64,000 nt of DNA from Phyto melanocephala (GCA_941918925.1 OW799234.1:122195895-122259894); one strand, 5' to 3'. Shown: positions 48,192 to 61,489, counted from the first letter of the stretch. Numbers and translations are program-made. The notes: generated from the letters alone by a model not told the origin.

Positions 48192-49917
48192 TAGGGTGAT
48201 CGACTCGGTTTTACAATCGGTGGAAACCCCAATTTTTTCCTCTTTCAGCTGGCGGTTTTTTTTAAATGTTGATTTTTCGAATATCGAATACACCGGTTTT
48301 TTTATCCGAAAAAGCCGGTTTTTTTTATTTTTTTAAAGTTTATTTTCATATATCTTTGTAACCAATCGTACCATAGTATATTTAGGCCCCTTTCGCATTA
48401 GGCAACTATAATTGCGCAAGTATAATTTTAATTTTTATTTATTTTCTTTTGAACTTGCTTTTATGTTCACATTGAGCAACTTGGTTGCTCAATTTCTTCC
48501 AGTTTCTTCCAATTTCTCATCATTTTTAAATATTTGATTCACTTATAAACAAATAAAATTTTCACACACACAAAATTACACAACAAACCGAAGAAGAAAT
48601 AAAAGACAATGTCAAAAACAAATAAATATTCCAAGACAAGAATGACATCAGAAGCAAAATTGCCAAGTACAAGCAAGTCTGTACTCAAATCTCGGCAATT
48701 CTTTCCCCTTCACATCGACCTCTCACACCAACAAACACCAGAATTGCGCAATTATAGTTGCCTAATGTGAAAGGGGCCTTAGTACGCGAAAAGTTTCCAA
48801 AAATCAGAAAATAAAAACTATTAAATATTCTTCCATAATATTGTAAGAAATGGATTTGTTGTTTAAAAAAAATGTAAAATAAGAAAAATAAATGAGCTTA
48901 TATTTTTTTTTTTTTTTTCAAGTAAAGCAGGTATCTTTTCTTTGTTGGGCTTATAATTTGCTATGATAATTAACTTCTTAGATTAATTTGTTATCTAAAT
49001 TGTTGATGTTTGATCCTACTTCACACTAAAAGTGTGTCAAAAATATTAAAAAATTAAATCTTAAACTAAACAATTAAAAACATCGAAGTGGAAAAGAAAA
49101 AATTCAAATCACAATTTAGTTGCCATATTTTGTTTCATGTAGCAGAAACATTGGCTACTTTAAATTTAAAAACCTAACGTTAGAAGTTGAAGCATAAACT
49201 TAGCTGATTGATCACTTTTAGGTAAAAAGTATAGTTACAACAAAGAAAACCCAATAATCTCTTCTTCCAGATCCTAATTTTAATTAATGGCACTGAGTGT
49301 CTGTCAACTTAAATTTCAATTAAACTATCGTACAAACTAGTTTATGCCTATATTTGTATATCTGTCAGGGGTATAAGAAAGAATTTTTAAAATGCAATTT
49401 TAAAGATTTTCACCCTAGCCTTTAATATGTATTTCAAATTGCAGAAATCATTTCAACCAAAAATACTTTAGTGCATATTAGGTTAAAAGATCTATTGAAC
49501 ATTTAAAAAATGTACATAAGGAGATACAAAATTTTATAACAGCCTTATAACAAGTCTTATTTATTTATGTATTAATTTATTGTATTTATTTATTTTACTT
49601 GTAAAGAGTGCCTTTTGTCCTTAAACTTAAACTAATTAAAAACAAAATAGGCAACTGCATTCATGTCAGTTATTGCGTAATTGTGCAGCCAAACGTATAT
49701 AAACTGTAAAAATTTCATATTTAGATATAAATTTTATTATAATTTTTTTTTTCAATATTTGTTAATTTTTTTTTTTAATATTATATTTTATATATTCGAA
49801 CCGGTTAACCGGTTTTTTCTTAATTTTCAAAAAAGCAACCGGTTTTTTTTTTTAATTCTAAATTTCAAACTTTTTAAAACCCGGTTTCCTAAAAAAGTCG
49901 AATACTCGATCACCCTA
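48192..49917. mobile_element. Non-autonomous hAT-like element
   Basis: The exact 8-bp duplication GTGTTTAA (48184..48191, 49918..49925) encloses inverted ends TAGGGTGATCGACTCGG and TAGGGTGATCGAGTATTCG. Both ends carry clusters of ACCGGTTTTTT motifs (48290-48325, 49798-49885), a likely subterminal transposase-binding array. No recognisable coding sequence. A second element is nested at 48385..48778. Confidence 0.87.
48385..48778. mobile_element. PIF/Harbinger-like MITE nested in the hAT element
   Basis: Inverted ends GGCCCCTTTCGCATTAGGCA and GGCCCCTTTCACATTAGGCA, continuing through ACTATAATTGCGCAA, with the 3-bp duplication TTA (48382..48384, 48779..48781). The TTA target and GC-rich terminus fit PIF/Harbinger. 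No ORF. Confidence 0.82.
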
Positions 49918-49925
49918 GTGTTTAA

Positions 49926-51661
49926 CTAACTAAGAATTAGGGTTTTCCCGATCTTAGACAAAACTACATCCCACAAAAACACAACACAAAATGTGTGGTT
50001 TTCAAACATTTGTGATGCAGCCATAAGCAGCAAATACATACATAATGTATGTATATATTTATGTATGTTAAAAATAATATTAAAAATAAAATATAATCGC
50101 AAATGCAAAATTGCGGTTTTGGAAAAAAAACGTCGTTTTCTATAATTAAGTCGTTAAAAAGTATATGTTCATTATTTTAATCTTTAATGCTTCATAATAA
50201 ATTTAAAAAATATTAAACAACTATTGAAACTATTGTTTGATACAATGTAAGTTTAATGGATTGGGGGTTTAAAACTTTAACACGTTTCATGTAAATTGTA
50301 CAAATGACAACTATAGATACATCAAGTTTTTATTATATTTTATGTTTAAATTGTTTTGAAATGAATATTAATATTTTATTACAATTTGTATATTCATGAT
50401 TTAAAATAAAATAAGTTAGAACGCGAAAAACCTCTTTAGACTAACTAAGACGCTACTATTAGGCATTAAACAATTTTGTTTCTATTCTGTATTTTATTTA
50501 AAGCATTTAGGCAATTCCCATATTGCATTGTGCTTCTTTCGAAAGAATGAAGCAACACCACCATTGCACGGTACAGTGCCATCTAGTGTTATGTAGGCGT
50601 ATTATTTATACTTTATAGTAATTTTTAAACATTTTTATTGCTAGTGACTAGTTTATAATTTATTAACTATGTAAAAATTAATGTTTTTATTGACAGCAGC
50701 TGAAAGATGATCCAACTCAGTTAAATTATAATTTTTGTAAATGCTGAGCGGTCATGCGTGCTAACCGTTTAAGCAAAAGGATTCTACAATAAGCTGTACA
50801 GTACAGCACTATATAAATAATAGGCAATATAGCATGGAACCTTCTATTTAAAAAGCGTATCTGTGGTAAAAATTAATAACTACTTAAGTTGACCGAAGCA
50901 AAATTGCTCTAGCGCAATTTAAGACTAAGTACCTTCAGGTGAATTTTCAACTGTTTTGGACATTTTTAAAAACTTATTAACTATATATATAATGCAAAAT
51001 TAGGTCTTTATAACTTATCTAGAGCCCATGCAAAAAGTATCCAAAATAATGTACCGGGCATGCAATTGTTACAAAAGGATGACCCTTGAAACCTCTGATA
51101 CAAAGATGAGTCATACGGCTACTCCCACAACTTCCTCTAAGAAATAGTGTCAAACCAATAAATTTCAAGGACCTTCTTTGCTATCATTTTACACTTATTT
51201 ACCATAACACGTTTAAAGCACTTCCTCACGATAGAATAAAAAAACTTCCAGAAAGAATTGAAAGTCAGGTGGGGATGAAGATAAGCCTGATAATGTCATC
51301 GATTCTGATTATGACGACAAACAAATTTAAAAAAAAAAAAATTTAAAAAAGTTTTTAGCTTTCCTTAATAAAATATTACTTAAAACATTTTGTCTATATG
51401 TTTTTCTTATTATGTATTACTAACAGATGCTAAACGGGACTAATTTCTTTATTTTTCGGACCCCGGGAATTTTCAGGATTTTTTGGGATTTGATGATTTA
51501 TTATTTATATGTGTGCATCAAAAACATAAACTAATATATAAAATTCTCATGTCGCGGTGTTTGTGATTAAACTCCTTCGAAATCGCTCCTCCGAAATGGC
51601 TCCCCTGTATTTTTGTTTTTTTGTTCTCATATTTGATCTCGTATCTAGAGAATAATATTTC
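49926..51661. other. No gene recognised
   Basis: Contains AGGGTTTTCCCGATC at 49937 and, near 51430-51490, CCCGGGAATTTT-type motifs resembling the ends of the CCCGGGAA-rich hAT family, but no defensible boundaries. Confidence 0.4.
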
Positions 51662-52310
51662 TTATACCCTTCACATAGTGAAAAAGGGTATATGTATGTA
51701 TATATGTAGGTTTGTCATTCCGTGTGAAATTTCTACAATTTTCATTTCCGACCCAATAAAGTATATATTTTCTGAATGCTTATAAATGTCCGTGTGTATG
51801 TTGAAATCAACTTTTTGAAGCCCCCCGACATCGCCAGGACTCAGGTGAGGTATTAAAATATCAGAAATATTCGGGAGTAGAACCGCATTAAAAATCAGAA
51901 ATATCGGTACATAAACAACTGAAATATGAGCGAAAACCCACAGCCACCTCGTTTTTTTTTTTAACACAACAACAACACACATACATACAAACGTGGTATA
52001 CTGGTTAGAATAAACGTCATCAAGCCCCAGCTGAGCCCAAAAAAAATTTTATTTTATTTTTCATTTTATATATTATTTATATTTTTATTATTTTTTTTTA
52101 ATTTAATTTTAATTTTTTTTTATTTTTTTTTTTATTTTTTTTTTTATTTTTTTTATATATTTTTTTATATATTTTTTTAACACACTGAGATGTTTTTATG
52201 TATGTATGTATATTTTTTATATGTATGTACGTATTTTATTTGAGATGAATGGTGATACAAATAATTGTTATTGCATGACTACACATTGTGAAGGGTATAT
52301 AAGATTCGAA
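51662..52310 (-). repeat. Dispersed repeat P1, copy 4
   Basis: Terminal hairpin at 51663..51690. The GACAGAC block is mostly deleted (only GTCCGTGTGTATGTTG remains). T-rich tract 52030-52180. The palindromic end is truncated after AAGATTCG. Confidence 0.82.
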
Positions 52311-54684
52311 ATACTTTAACTAATTTATATTTTAAATTCAAGTTTCTTTATTAATTTTTATAGTTTTGAAGTGTTTCTTTTACATTATAAACTATTTTAT
52401 GCCTTTTAATAAAAAGTTTTTTATTAATTAAAAATAAATTTACTTTTTATTTATTTTGGTGCGCGATCCCGGGATCCCATGAAATTAAAAAATAAATTTT
52501 GCATTCCCGGGAAACAAAAAATTCTGGGAAAAAAACCCTGATCAGCAGTTAGCAGAAATGTCTGCTGCTGCAAAGTAGTCAGCGACGTTGCTTGTAAAAG
52601 TACAATTTTGACAGACATGTAGATTTACATATGTCTCACAAATTTTAAAGTCAGATGTAAAAAACATGCCGTGTATTATAGCCTTAAGGTAATTTGTATA
52701 TGTAATAGATGATAATTTTGAAATCATGTTAAATTTAAATATATGTCAGTATCTCTTTTAAAAAATTATCAATATTCTAGATAGCATTTAACATTTTTTA
52801 TCCCTAAATGAACTCTTTTTTCTTATTATTAAGCATAAGTCACTTGAGTACCTTGTGCTTTAAGCCCCTCATTTAAAATCCAAACTTTGTGTTTACACCT
52901 AAAGTACTTATTTAAATTTAAATTTCAAAAAAAAGCATAAATGTTTGTATAAATATTTGTTAGTTTAAAACAATCACTTTTACGCTTTTTAATGGGATGC
53001 TAATGGAATCCTATTTGGGTTATTTGCTTTTCTTCTACATGTTCAAGTACTGCAACATTCATATGTACATGAAGGTTGTTCGATCATCATACAAAAAAAT
53101 ATTAGCCAGGCATGCCTAAGTAGAAGATAACTTACGGGTGATTTAAAAAAAAGTAATACATTTAAGGTTATTCATGTCTTTATGTTCAAGTGCTAGATTA
53201 TTTGAAATTCGCTTGAGGTGTTTAAGATTTAGGTTTTTTAAAATTGTGTCACTTTTTAGGATTAAGATAATTGGAAGCCGATATTATGAATTTTAGAACT
53301 GAAATTTGCATCGGAATCAAAAATAATTAAAGAGAAAGATATACTTAGATGTTACGATGAAACTACAAATAGCAAAACAACGTACAAATAATATTTATTA
53401 GAATCTTTAACTAATCCTTGACTTGATCAACTTTTTTTGCGAACAAACCTAATGTACACACGTCAATTTTTAGCCAGTCTTCCTCATATGACATTATTCT
53501 GCACAATGGCCTATGACGAACTAAATTCTCAATGGTCATCCACTAGGTTAGTTAGTTATTAGCTGTTTTGCTTTTTGTTAATTTTTGTTTTGTTTTTTTA
53601 TCTTCATTTTGAGTTTATGTTGAATGCTTCAATGGTTTTGGTACATACTCATAGTCACAAATTAAAAACTGCCAGCATAAAAAAATAAAAAAATAAATCA
53701 CATACATATATGTATATTTGTACGATTTAATGTGTATTTTTTAGCATGTGACATTAGTTAAGTGCAACAAATATATGCATTGACACGCATGCTGCTCAAG
53801 TTACTTGTTTTAATGCGAATATGTGAGCATCTCGTCTACAAAGAGTATTACGAATATGTATTCAAATATTTGTGGCTAACAAATTAATGTATGTGGTTTC
53901 ATGTAAAATCGACAAACACATAACATAACTGTATAAAGACGTTTAACGTAAAGACCAATAATATTTATGTGTAGCGAATTGTATTTTGAAAAAAAAAACT
54001 AAAATAAATACGAAAGTACTAAAAATATATGTATTGAAAAAATTTAACATTTTTGCGGTATGTATTACTTCTTCTAAACATTTGTGACTTTTTTACTATT
54101 ATGATGAGATAAGGCGAAAAAAAATCGTATTGGTTTTCTTGGCTAGTAAGTTGTAAAACTTTTAATTATTCGTAATTATGAAAAACATTATAATCACAAA
54201 CTTTAACCGTGTTTTGCGTTACTGTTCGAGACTTTTTTTATATCATTTCAACTTTTCTAATATATATTTTTTATAAAGGATTTAAAAAATGTCTCTCTTT
54301 TTGTGCATTTTTAAAGATGTTCAGCAAAATCTTTTTAAAGTTATGTAATAGGTTCTCATTATTTCATACATTACATAATAATGAGGGATCGTAACAAACA
54401 TCATTATTTTAAAATACAGAGTATTGGCCTCTTGGAAATAACCTTCGCAAATACTTTTTATATGTTTTTTTGAACAGTAAAATAGCTTTTTGCCTAAAAA
54501 TAACTTCATAAATATTATAATATAATCAATGATATAAGCAATAATATAATTCCTATATATTTTTTTTGTCGCAACAAAAAACGTCAAGCTATAATTCAGC
54601 TTTATTGGCAATTACTTATTTAATTGTCTTTTGTAAGTAGATTTGTAAGCGAGGGTCATGATTTCTGTGACAACTGAATCAAAA
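52311..54684. other. No gene recognised
   Basis: Contains at 52460-52540 a decayed end with CCCGGGATCCCATG, TTCCCGGGAAAC and AAAACCCTGATCA motifs, probably a hAT-end relic. The rest is AT-rich with no ORF of interest. Confidence 0.4.
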
Positions 54685-55556
54685 GCAAGTAAGAAGGCTA
54701 TATTCGGCCGTGCCGAATCTTATATACCCTCACAACGTGTAGTCATGCAATAACATCCCATATGAAATACGTACATACATATAAAAACATACATATATAA
54801 AAACATCCCATTGTAAAATTATAAATTCACGTATGTATGTTAAAAAAACAAAAAAAAACAAAAATTTAAAAAAAATTTAAAAAAAATATTAAAAAAAAAA
54901 TTATGATATATATAGTATATATAAAACAAAAAAAAAATAAAAAAAAAATAAAAAAAAAAATTTTAAAAAAAATAATAATAAAAATATAAATAATATATTA
55001 AATAAAAATTAAAAAAAAAATTTTAAAAAAATAATTAAAAAAAAATCTTTTTGGCTCAGCTGGGATTCGATGCCACGTTTTCTCTAACCATACACGTTTG
55101 TATGTATGTATGTTGTTGTTGTACTTTGTTGTTGTGAAAAAAAACGAGGTGGTCGTGGTTTTATGCTCATATCTCAGTTGTTTATGTACCGATGTTTCTG
55201 ATTTTCAATACCGATCTACTTCCTGCATTTTATTCGAGGTTGAAAGGACATTGTTTTTTTGATCTACTCTTGCATTACGAGCTATAACTCTCTTCCTAAT
55301 ATTCCGATTTAGCCCATTTTCAATACCAAACAAATCTTGTGTATAAGAAATATTCTGGCAAAATTTGAGCCCACTAACTTCTTCGGTCCGACCTCTATCA
55401 TGCTTTCAACAGACGGACGGACATATCTAGATCGCCATAAAATGAAAACCCGATTCAGAATATACTTTATGGGGTCTAAAATGGATATTTCGATGTGTTA
55501 CAAACGGAATGACAAAATAAATATACCCCCACAATTTTTTTGGAGGCGGGTATAAA
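54685..55556 (+). repeat. Chimeric dispersed repeat: P1 5' half joined to F2 3' half
   Basis: The 5' part has the P1 palindrome TATTCGGCCGTGCCGAATCT, A-rich tract and ATCTCAGTTGTTTATGTACC. Near 55220 it switches to family F2 (GCATTTTATTCGAGGTTGAA onward), which matches 35020..35342. It ends GGAGGCGGGTATAAA. Confidence 0.8.
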
Positions 55557-57759
55557 AAGTAGTTATTCGGCCGAAAAATAACTAGTTTATGTATATATCC
55601 AATATTACTTGCTAACTTACTAAATAAGTAAAGATTTTGATGGGTGTTTTTAATAATAAAACATAATTTGTAATCGAAAAACTTTTAAATTGTTATTATT
55701 AATAGTATATGCCATCGTAAATTATTGTGTTCTATATGACAAAAACGTCTTATTGGTAAATCCCTGTTAAATTTTAGTTGTAAATTACAAAAGTGTTGTG
55801 TAGCATTAAGGTAATGTTTCATATCTCGAAAACTATAAATGATAAAAGCAAACCAATTACACAGATCGACAGATCTCAAAAAGTTAACCTAAAAGTCAGT
55901 CTTATCTTATTTATTTCTATTTTGTGGTATAGAACACAATAGTTTGCTAACGACGATATGCAAAGAATTATTCGCTTTTTAACGACTACAAACGCTGTAG
56001 CAAATTTATATTGTAAATACTTTCTATTATTAACTTTATCGGTTATTTCTACAAATAAATGTTTTTTATTGGTAATCGCTTTATTGTTTCACTCCAGAAC
56101 GGCTCACCGATTTCGTATTTAATTATTTTATATGTTAGTCATAACCCAACTTAGGTTTTTATCACGCCCACTTTTTTAATTTATCTAAAAAAGGAGAACG
56201 ACAGAACCTTTTTGTATAATTTTTTTTTAATGTTCGTAATTCGTGTTAGGTGTTAATTCATTAAGCTAAAGATGAGCTTAAAAATAATACAGGGCGTGGC
56301 ACCTTCTATATAAAGAAAATACATTTTATGAAGTATTTCGAAAACGTTTAGATTTTTAATCTTTAAGCTTTGTATTCTTTATTTCTATCTCATTTGTATT
56401 AGTACAGACAAGAATCGATGCGATCGAATAAGGAAAGTAGTACCTCTCATACGAAAAACACCTTATTTTATGACATAGTTCAGCAACTATAAATGTTAAT
56501 GTTTTTAATCATTGTATTGCATTTGAATAAACGTTTTATAAGTTTTTAAAAAAATTGATAAGAATGTATAATGAGGGAGCATGGCACTCTCCATAAAAAT
56601 ATATCTCCAGATAGGCTTTAAATTCTGTTTAATTAACTGCGACATCAGTTTCATTTTAGGACGAAAAACCAATAAGATGAAAGCATGGGGCGTGGATTTA
56701 CCTTCTTAGAAATACAATGCAAAAAACGTCCCAAGCTTAGCCTTTCTTATATAAGTATAATTAATATGAGAAATATTTGCAATTAAAAGTTGTATATATA
56801 ATTATTCAACAGCAGCTTATAAATAAATATTCAAAAGATATTTTACGAATAATCGTTTTAATTTAAAAGTTTCTTTAATAAAATCAATACTCTTTTTCTT
56901 TTTTGCTAACAATCAATTCATCCCTAACTATTACCTTTTCGATTAGACATTAAAAATAAATAAATTAACAAAACCTCTTTTCAAATTTATTAATTTATTC
57001 TTAACACTTAATTGTTTCCACTGTAGATATTTATTTTATAATTTATTTATTATATTTTTAATTTTTTACACTTCTAAATAGAAACTAATTCTTTTAAATT
57101 GATCAAATTATTATATAATCAATCAATTAACATTTATTATAATTTAAACTATTAACCACTTGAGGGAAAACTTTGCTTCAAATCAAATGTTAGAACACAT
57201 GGCAAAATAAATAGTTTATTGTAGGCATTACATGTATATTTAATTTAAATATTTCTAAAACATGTTTTAAAATTATTAAGTTATGCGATTATTAAAAATA
57301 AAAGTGATTCCCATATTTGAATTAAATACTATAATTGTAGCCACTTGTTAACATCTAACAGAGTTTTCTTTGAAAACTTTTTAAAACAAGATTTGCTACT
57401 GCTATAGACTGAAGTAGACAGATTAAATGAAAAAAAAAATGGATTTTTAATTTTGTAATAATTATAAAAATTTCAAAGAAATATGTTAAAAATATTACAT
57501 TCTAGCTAACCATGCGCATTGCAGCAGCAGAAATATAGAAACATACAAATAATAAAGTTATATAATGAACAATATAGAATACGTATTTAATTTTATGAAT
57601 TACACTGATTATAATCTTGAATATTTTATATTATAAATTATACATTAAACAACGTTTTCAAATACTAACATTTGCTTGCATTGAAAGTTCCCTTAAACTA
57701 TTTAAGAAAAATATAACATCTTACCAAAAAAAAAGAATTGGAACCTTGTAAACAGTACA
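55557..57759. other. No gene recognised
   Basis: AT-rich spacer. The segments GGGCGTGGCACCTTC (56284), GGAGCATGGCACTCTC (56575) and GGGGCGTGGATTTACC (56688) suggest an old, degraded tandem repeat, not a gene. Confidence 0.45.
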
Positions 57760-58110
57760 TATCAAACCCCGGGGGAATATGCTACCATAGCAAAGTGCCA
57801 ACACCTTATTGCTAGCCTGGGGTATAGAGCTGTTAGCAATACCTCTGGCTAGGGCAGAGGAGAATTCTAGACTCATAAAGCGGAAGACCTATGATCACAG
57901 GGAGGCACACATTAAATGTGAATGCAAATCTAACGAATATGGAGACTACTACGAAGAACTGTGCGCATAGCATTGTCGGCAATGTAAGTGACCTGTAGTG
58001 GTGCGGGACTCAGTAAAAGAAAGGATGCCGATTGGTAGCCGTGAAATCACTGAGGAATGAACGTGGTCGAAAAACCACCCAAAATGGCACTGGTTTAGTT
58101 CGATATTCCG
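57760..58110. other. GC-richer patch, probably a mobile-element fragment, unidentified
   Basis: Stands out from the AT-rich surroundings (CCCCGGGGGAATATGCTACC, GCCTGGGGTATAGAGCTGTT, GTAGTGGTGCGGGACTCAG). No ORF, no rRNA or tRNA match that I recognise, no terminal repeats. It abuts P1 copy 5. Confidence 0.35.
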
Positions 58111-58130
58111 CCAACACATTTATTATATTT

Positions 58131-58760
58131 AACATGTAACAGGGCTATATTCGGCCGTGCCGAATCTTAAATACCCTTCACAACGTGTAGTCATTGTTTG
58201 TATCACCATTCATCACATATGAAATACGTACATACATGTAAAAAATAATATCAAAATTAAAAAAAAAAATATATAAAAAAAATATATAAAAAAAATATAA
58301 AAAAAATAATAAAATATAAATAATATATTAAATAATATAAAATACAATTTTTTTGGCTCAGCTGAAATTCGATGCCACGTTTACTTTAACCAGTATGTAT
58401 GTATGTATGTATGTATGTATGTATGTATGTATGTATGTATGTATGTATGTTGTTCTTGTAATAGTGAAAAAAAACGAGGTGGTCGTGGTTTTTTGCTCAT
58501 ATCTTAGAAAGTTATGGGGCGATTGTGCTGAATTTCAATAGCAATTCATTCCTGGATATTTCCAAGAAATTGATACCCTAAAGAGATCTGAAGAACATAT
58601 AGTTGCTTCTAAAAGTTAATTTCAACCAACACACGGACATAAGCTTTCATAAGCTTTCAGAAAATATATACTTTATGGGGTCGGAAATGAAAATTGTAGA
58701 AATTACAAACGGAATGACAAAGCTATATATACCCTTGTGCACCACAGGTGAAGGGTATAA
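58131..58760 (+). repeat. Dispersed repeat P1, copy 5, with expanded TATG array
   Basis: P1 palindrome at about 58148, A-rich tract, GGCTCAGCTGAAATTCGATG, a long (GTAT)n array, then GAGGTGGTCGTGGTTTTTTG and the Ca-like terminal hairpin CCCTTGTGCACCACAGGTGA..GGG. The middle section (58500-58620) is diverged from other copies. Confidence 0.82.
58393..58451 (+). repeat. (GTAT)n microsatellite
   Basis: About 14 uninterrupted units, inside P1 copy 5. Other P1 copies have only 2-6 units at the same place. Confidence 0.95.
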
Positions 58761-58970
58761 AAACTGTACATATTATCTGTGGCCTATGTTTGAATAAGCA
58801 CATCTATATTTCGGTAACTAAAGCAATAATGAATGAAAAAAAATGTTTAATTTTTTGCTATTTTTTTTTTCTTTTTAATAATGAAATTTCACGGTATGCA
58901 CTGCAATTAAAAATTTTTTTCAACATCTAATTTCGTGTTTCGAACCTGCCTAATCGTGTTATATTACATA

Positions 58971-59433
58971 CTAGAAAAGCCCGGCGCGCGTTGCTACGCC
59001 GCTTAATGAATTAAAATGCATTCTGAATTTAAATTGAATATCAAGTGCAAAAAGCTAAAAATTATAACTTTTTTTAATGGGCGTGGCACTGCCTACTTTT
59101 CTAATCACGAAACTGTATAGTCACGACAGCTCAATATATGTGCAAAGTTTCAGAAAAATCGTTCCAGTGCAAGTACCTCAAAATTATAACTTTTTTATGG
59201 GCGTGGCCCCGCCCACTTTTCAATATGTGTGCAAAGTTTCAGAAAAATCGGTCAAGTGTAAGTAGCTAAAAATGATAACTATTTTTATGGGCATGGCCCC
59301 GCCCACTTTTTCCACCCATAAACACGCCCCGTAATGTGTAAAACAACTTGCCCAAGTTTGAGTCCGATCGGTTTTACAGTTTCGGAGTCTATAGCTAACA
59401 CACACACAGAGTTTCACTTTTATATATATAGAT
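58971..59433 (+). repeat. CTAG..TATATAGAT repeat with tandem GC-rich units
   Basis: Starts CTAGAAAAGCCCGGCGCGCG and ends TATATATATAGAT, the same border style as the repeats at 24261 and 28219 but a different body. Three tandem units each carry TTATGGGCGTGGCCCCGCCC-type sequence and, in two junctions, GTGTGCAAAGTTTCAGAAAA. Confidence 0.7.
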
Positions 59434-60619
59434 GTATGGATATGAATTTGATTGTGAATGTTTTTTTTTATTCAATAATTTAAAAAAAGTAAAATTTTCA
59501 AATTTTTCGAACACTGTCATAGTTTAACCGTTTACTTCAAACATTTGCAACGACAAACACACAAGTTTCCTGATAAGAGCTATTCCCACAATTATTCCCA
59601 TGTATATATGTATGTATGTATGTACGTGTACGTATCTAGATCAAATTTTTTTTTGTAATTTTATATGTATAAATATACGATTTAAGTATGTATAATGTGC
59701 ATACATATATTTTTATCTATTCTGTATTTCAATGTTTAATTAACCGATTCTTTATCATGTTTATTTACCAACTGACGCATGATCGATTGTCATCATCAGG
59801 AACAACGTTGCCAACATTATCAACGCCATTACTTTTATTGTTGGGGCTTATATCGCGCTTGATTTATACACATACATACATACACACATTTGTCTGTATA
59901 AACAAAAATTTTTATTTTTTTTAGTTTATTTCTGTTTCAATTTAGTATTTTAATGCCCTTCTTTTTCAAATTGGTTTGAATGTTACTATTCATATCTAAA
60001 AATATGTATTCATTCGTTTCATATTTTTTATGATGAATAATAAAACTTTTGCTGTTGTTCAAATATTGGTTGATTAAACAAGTGTATATTTTCGTTCATT
60101 TAGAAAAGGAATTAATCTTAACTGTATTTAGGGGATCTTTGTGAGGAGTTATAGAACTTATGTATGTATGCACATACATATAAATACATGTACATAAATA
60201 CATATATATAGAAATACAAATGCATAGTTATATGTTTATTAATACACATACTTTTTCTAATATACATGCATGTATGTAGTACAATTTAATGGTTTAAGAT
60301 AAAACAAGCATTTAAGGAAAACTTTATATTATTCTTAATAAGTCATATTGACAAAAACTAACAAAATAAAAAAGGTAAGAATTATAACCTCAAAATAAAA
60401 TTTTAATTAAATAAATGATCACACCATGCCAAGTTTTTCATAGAAAGCTTATTCTCAAAATTTACGTATTTTCTTTATAAGCCAAGATATTTATCAAGTA
60501 TAGGGACTTATGTATTAATCATAAAGAAATGAGTAAGACACGTCTACTTAAACTTTATTTGTTCTCCAGCGTATCCAGCGTAAATTGTAATGTCTGTTTA
60601 TTTCTCTCATCTGAATGTG
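59434..60619. other. No gene recognised
   Basis: AT-rich with several short TATG / CATA runs (59605-59640, 60160-60280). Confidence 0.5.
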
Positions 60620-60920
60620 TCAAGGGTACATATAATTTTGCCATTCCGTTTGTAATTTCTGCAGTATTTATTTCCGACCCTATAAAGTATATATTTTCTG
60701 AAAGCTTATGACTAGGTGAGTCGATTGAACTATGTCCATCTATACGTGTGTTTGTTGGAATAAACTTTTAGAAGCCCCCACATTTTGCACAGATCTTTAT
60801 GTAGTATCAATCTTTTTTAAATATCCGAGAACTAATCGCTTTTAAAATCCAGCACAATCGCCTAATAACATTTTGAGATATGAGCAAATAAAGGCGACTG
60901 GCTCTGTTTTTCCCCACATT
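60620..60920 (-). repeat. Partial, older P1 copy
   Basis: Contains CATTCCGTTTGTAATTTCTG, GACCCTATAAAGTATATATT, GAGTCGATTGAACTATGTCC and TTTTGAGATATGAGCAAATA in P1 order on the - strand. Lacks the A/T tract and palindromic end. Confidence 0.65.
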
Positions 60921-61489
60921 TTTACCATTAAAATCATCACTTTGGGACCTATAATAATTTGATACATATGTATGTTACAGTTTATAGGTATGATATGTCG
61001 TCTAGAGAGATATTCTTAAAAACTTTTAGATAAATCGGTCAGCAATCGGCAAAGATATAGGCAAAATTTGTTTAACATTTTTTAAATCTTTTAAGTTTCC
61101 TAAGCTTTAAAATAATTTTTTGAAACCCTAAAGGCATTATATTACAAGCCGTAGTCTCTAAAATTATTCCTAAGAAAACAAACAACTCGCTTTTAAACCA
61201 ATATACAAGTGTTTCGGTATTTTTCCTAAAACTTACAATAGAAACAGTCAATTTATTTTAAACCAATGGATAGCCGCCACAACGAGTTTGTGTTCTAAAA
61301 ATTTATGTATGGGTCGAATCTAGTATTATTTTTTATTATTATTTTTCCACCCAATATAATGTTTAATGAATATAAAATTTTGTGACTAAAAGAGTGAAAG
61401 TGCCACGCCTATTTAAAATAATCATTATTATTCTACTGTTTCTACATAACTGACTTTTTTAAAACTTTACATATACATTTAACTGCTCT

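Noticed and set aside
49937..52539. A single hAT element bounded by AGGGTTTTCCCG and AAAACCCT
   Set aside because: The flanks show no 8-bp duplication and a P1 repeat lies inside; more likely two unrelated relic ends.
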